A stretch of DNA of 13,430 nt from JACQWX01 sp041662295 (GTDB lineage Bacteria > Elusimicrobiota > Elusimicrobia > UBA1565 > UBA9628). Below are positions 13,118 through 13,430 of the stretch, piece by piece. Location: positions 1-13,430 of the forward strand of contig JBAZSR010000099.1 of NCBI GenBank assembly GCA_041662295.1, in the 5' to 3' direction. The notes under the pieces were generated by a model. That model was not told the DNA's origin. It ran no database searches and was given only the letters and a program-made list of their open reading frames with translations. Position numbers and translations under genes: made by a program. Positions within the stretch are counted from its first letter, which is position 1. Every line of letters begins with the position of its first letter.

Positions 13118-13430
13118 TGGGAGGGTTCGGCGCGGTCTTCGCCCTCCTGCTCCTGGCGCTCCTCTTCGCCGCCGGCGCGCTCGTGACCGCGTGGCTCCTG
13201 CGGCCCTCCCTCGGCTACGCCCGCAAGCTGACCGTCTACGAGTGCGGCATGCCCACCGTGGGCACGACCCAGGTCAAGCTGAACATCAGGTTCTACGTCT
13301 TCGCCCTGCTCTTCCTCATCTTCGACGTGGAGACCCTCTTCGTCTTCCCGTGGGCGGTCGTCTGCCGCGAGGTCGGCGGCCTGGCCTCGGCCGAGATGGC
13401 CGTCTTCCTCGCCGTCCTGTTCCTGGGCCT
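13114..13430 (+). CDS. nuoA: NADH-quinone oxidoreductase subunit A (3' truncated by window end)
   Basis: The frame is open from ATG 13114 to the window edge (105 full codons). Features are TM helix 1 (FGAVFALLLLALLFAAGALVT, about 5-25), the invariant YECG (42-45) with GMPTVG, then RFYVFALLFLIFDVETLFVFPWA, written here across residues 59-81, which is the signature of NuoA with the conserved Asp71 and Glu73 in TM helix 2. A third helix begins at about 93. This is an inner-membrane subunit at the quinone/proton coupling region of complex I. Two adjacent ATGs (13114 and 13117) are possible starts; 13114 gives ATGA overlap with the methyltransferase stop. The rest of a nuo operon should follow outside the window and implies a respiratory rather than strictly fermentative organism. 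Confidence 0.95.
   Translation, partial: MMGGFGAVFALLLLALLFAAGALVTAWLLRPSLGYARKLTVYECGMPTVGTTQVKLNIRFYVFALLFLIFDVETLFVFPWAVVCREVGGLASAEMAVFLAVLFLG

Noticed and set aside
1..13430. CRISPR arrays, prophage, integrase or complete insertion sequence
   Set aside because: No direct-repeat/spacer pattern and no transposase or integrase motifs seen on either strand; the only mobile-like item is the 29-bp palindrome.

Overview
This is a GC-rich bacterial chromosomal window (roughly two-thirds G+C by eye, strong G/C third-position bias), probably a metagenome-assembled scaffold because it holds two 10-N joins. The best guess for the host is a free-living member of Elusimicrobiota. The basis is a very large secreted protein with degenerate fibronectin-III repeats carrying 'TASxFTGTV'-type motifs and a C-terminal FlgD-like sorting domain, paired with a PorV-like barrel. 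This assignment rests on remembered family style, not on a search.

Layout. (1) 2-4988, plus strand: the 3' part of a GT2 polyprenyl-phosphate glycosyltransferase, then a lipid/ribosome cluster rpmF-plsX-fabG-acpP-rnc driven by a clear sigma70-type promoter embedded in the end of the glycosyltransferase gene, then an acyl-CoA dehydrogenase. The cluster is a compressed version of the classic rpmF-plsX-fabH-fabD-fabG-acpP-fabF-rnc order: fabH, fabD and fabF are absent here. Both N runs lie inside genes (plsX, acyl-CoA dehydrogenase) and create false frameshifts. (2) 5003-5062: a perfect 29-bp AT-rich inverted repeat between convergent genes, unlike its surroundings. (3) 5062-10124, minus strand: a two-gene operon with an ATGA overlap, encoding a 1345-aa papain-like protease with seven FN3-like modules and a sorting-type C-terminus, followed by a PorV/PorQ-family outer-membrane protein. 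This looks like a cargo plus export-partner pair of a type IX secretion-like route. (4) 10259-10933, minus strand: an orphan NarL/FixJ response regulator with its own terminator, divergent from a tRNA(CAU) gene. (5) 11013-13430, plus strand: tRNA, a TPR protein whose Shine-Dalgarno and start codon lie inside a 13-bp hairpin, a 59-aa histone-fold protein, a MidA/NDUFAF7-family methyltransferase, and the start of nuoA (complex I).

The most interesting items are the bacterial histone-like protein with a near-consensus ribosome-binding site, the MidA-nuoA coupling (the mitochondrial relative NDUFAF7 is a complex I assembly methyltransferase), the protease-PorV pair, the long palindrome abutting a stop codon, and the occluded translation start of the TPR gene. 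The three non-coding AT-rich islands all carry extended -10 promoters (TGnTATA type).
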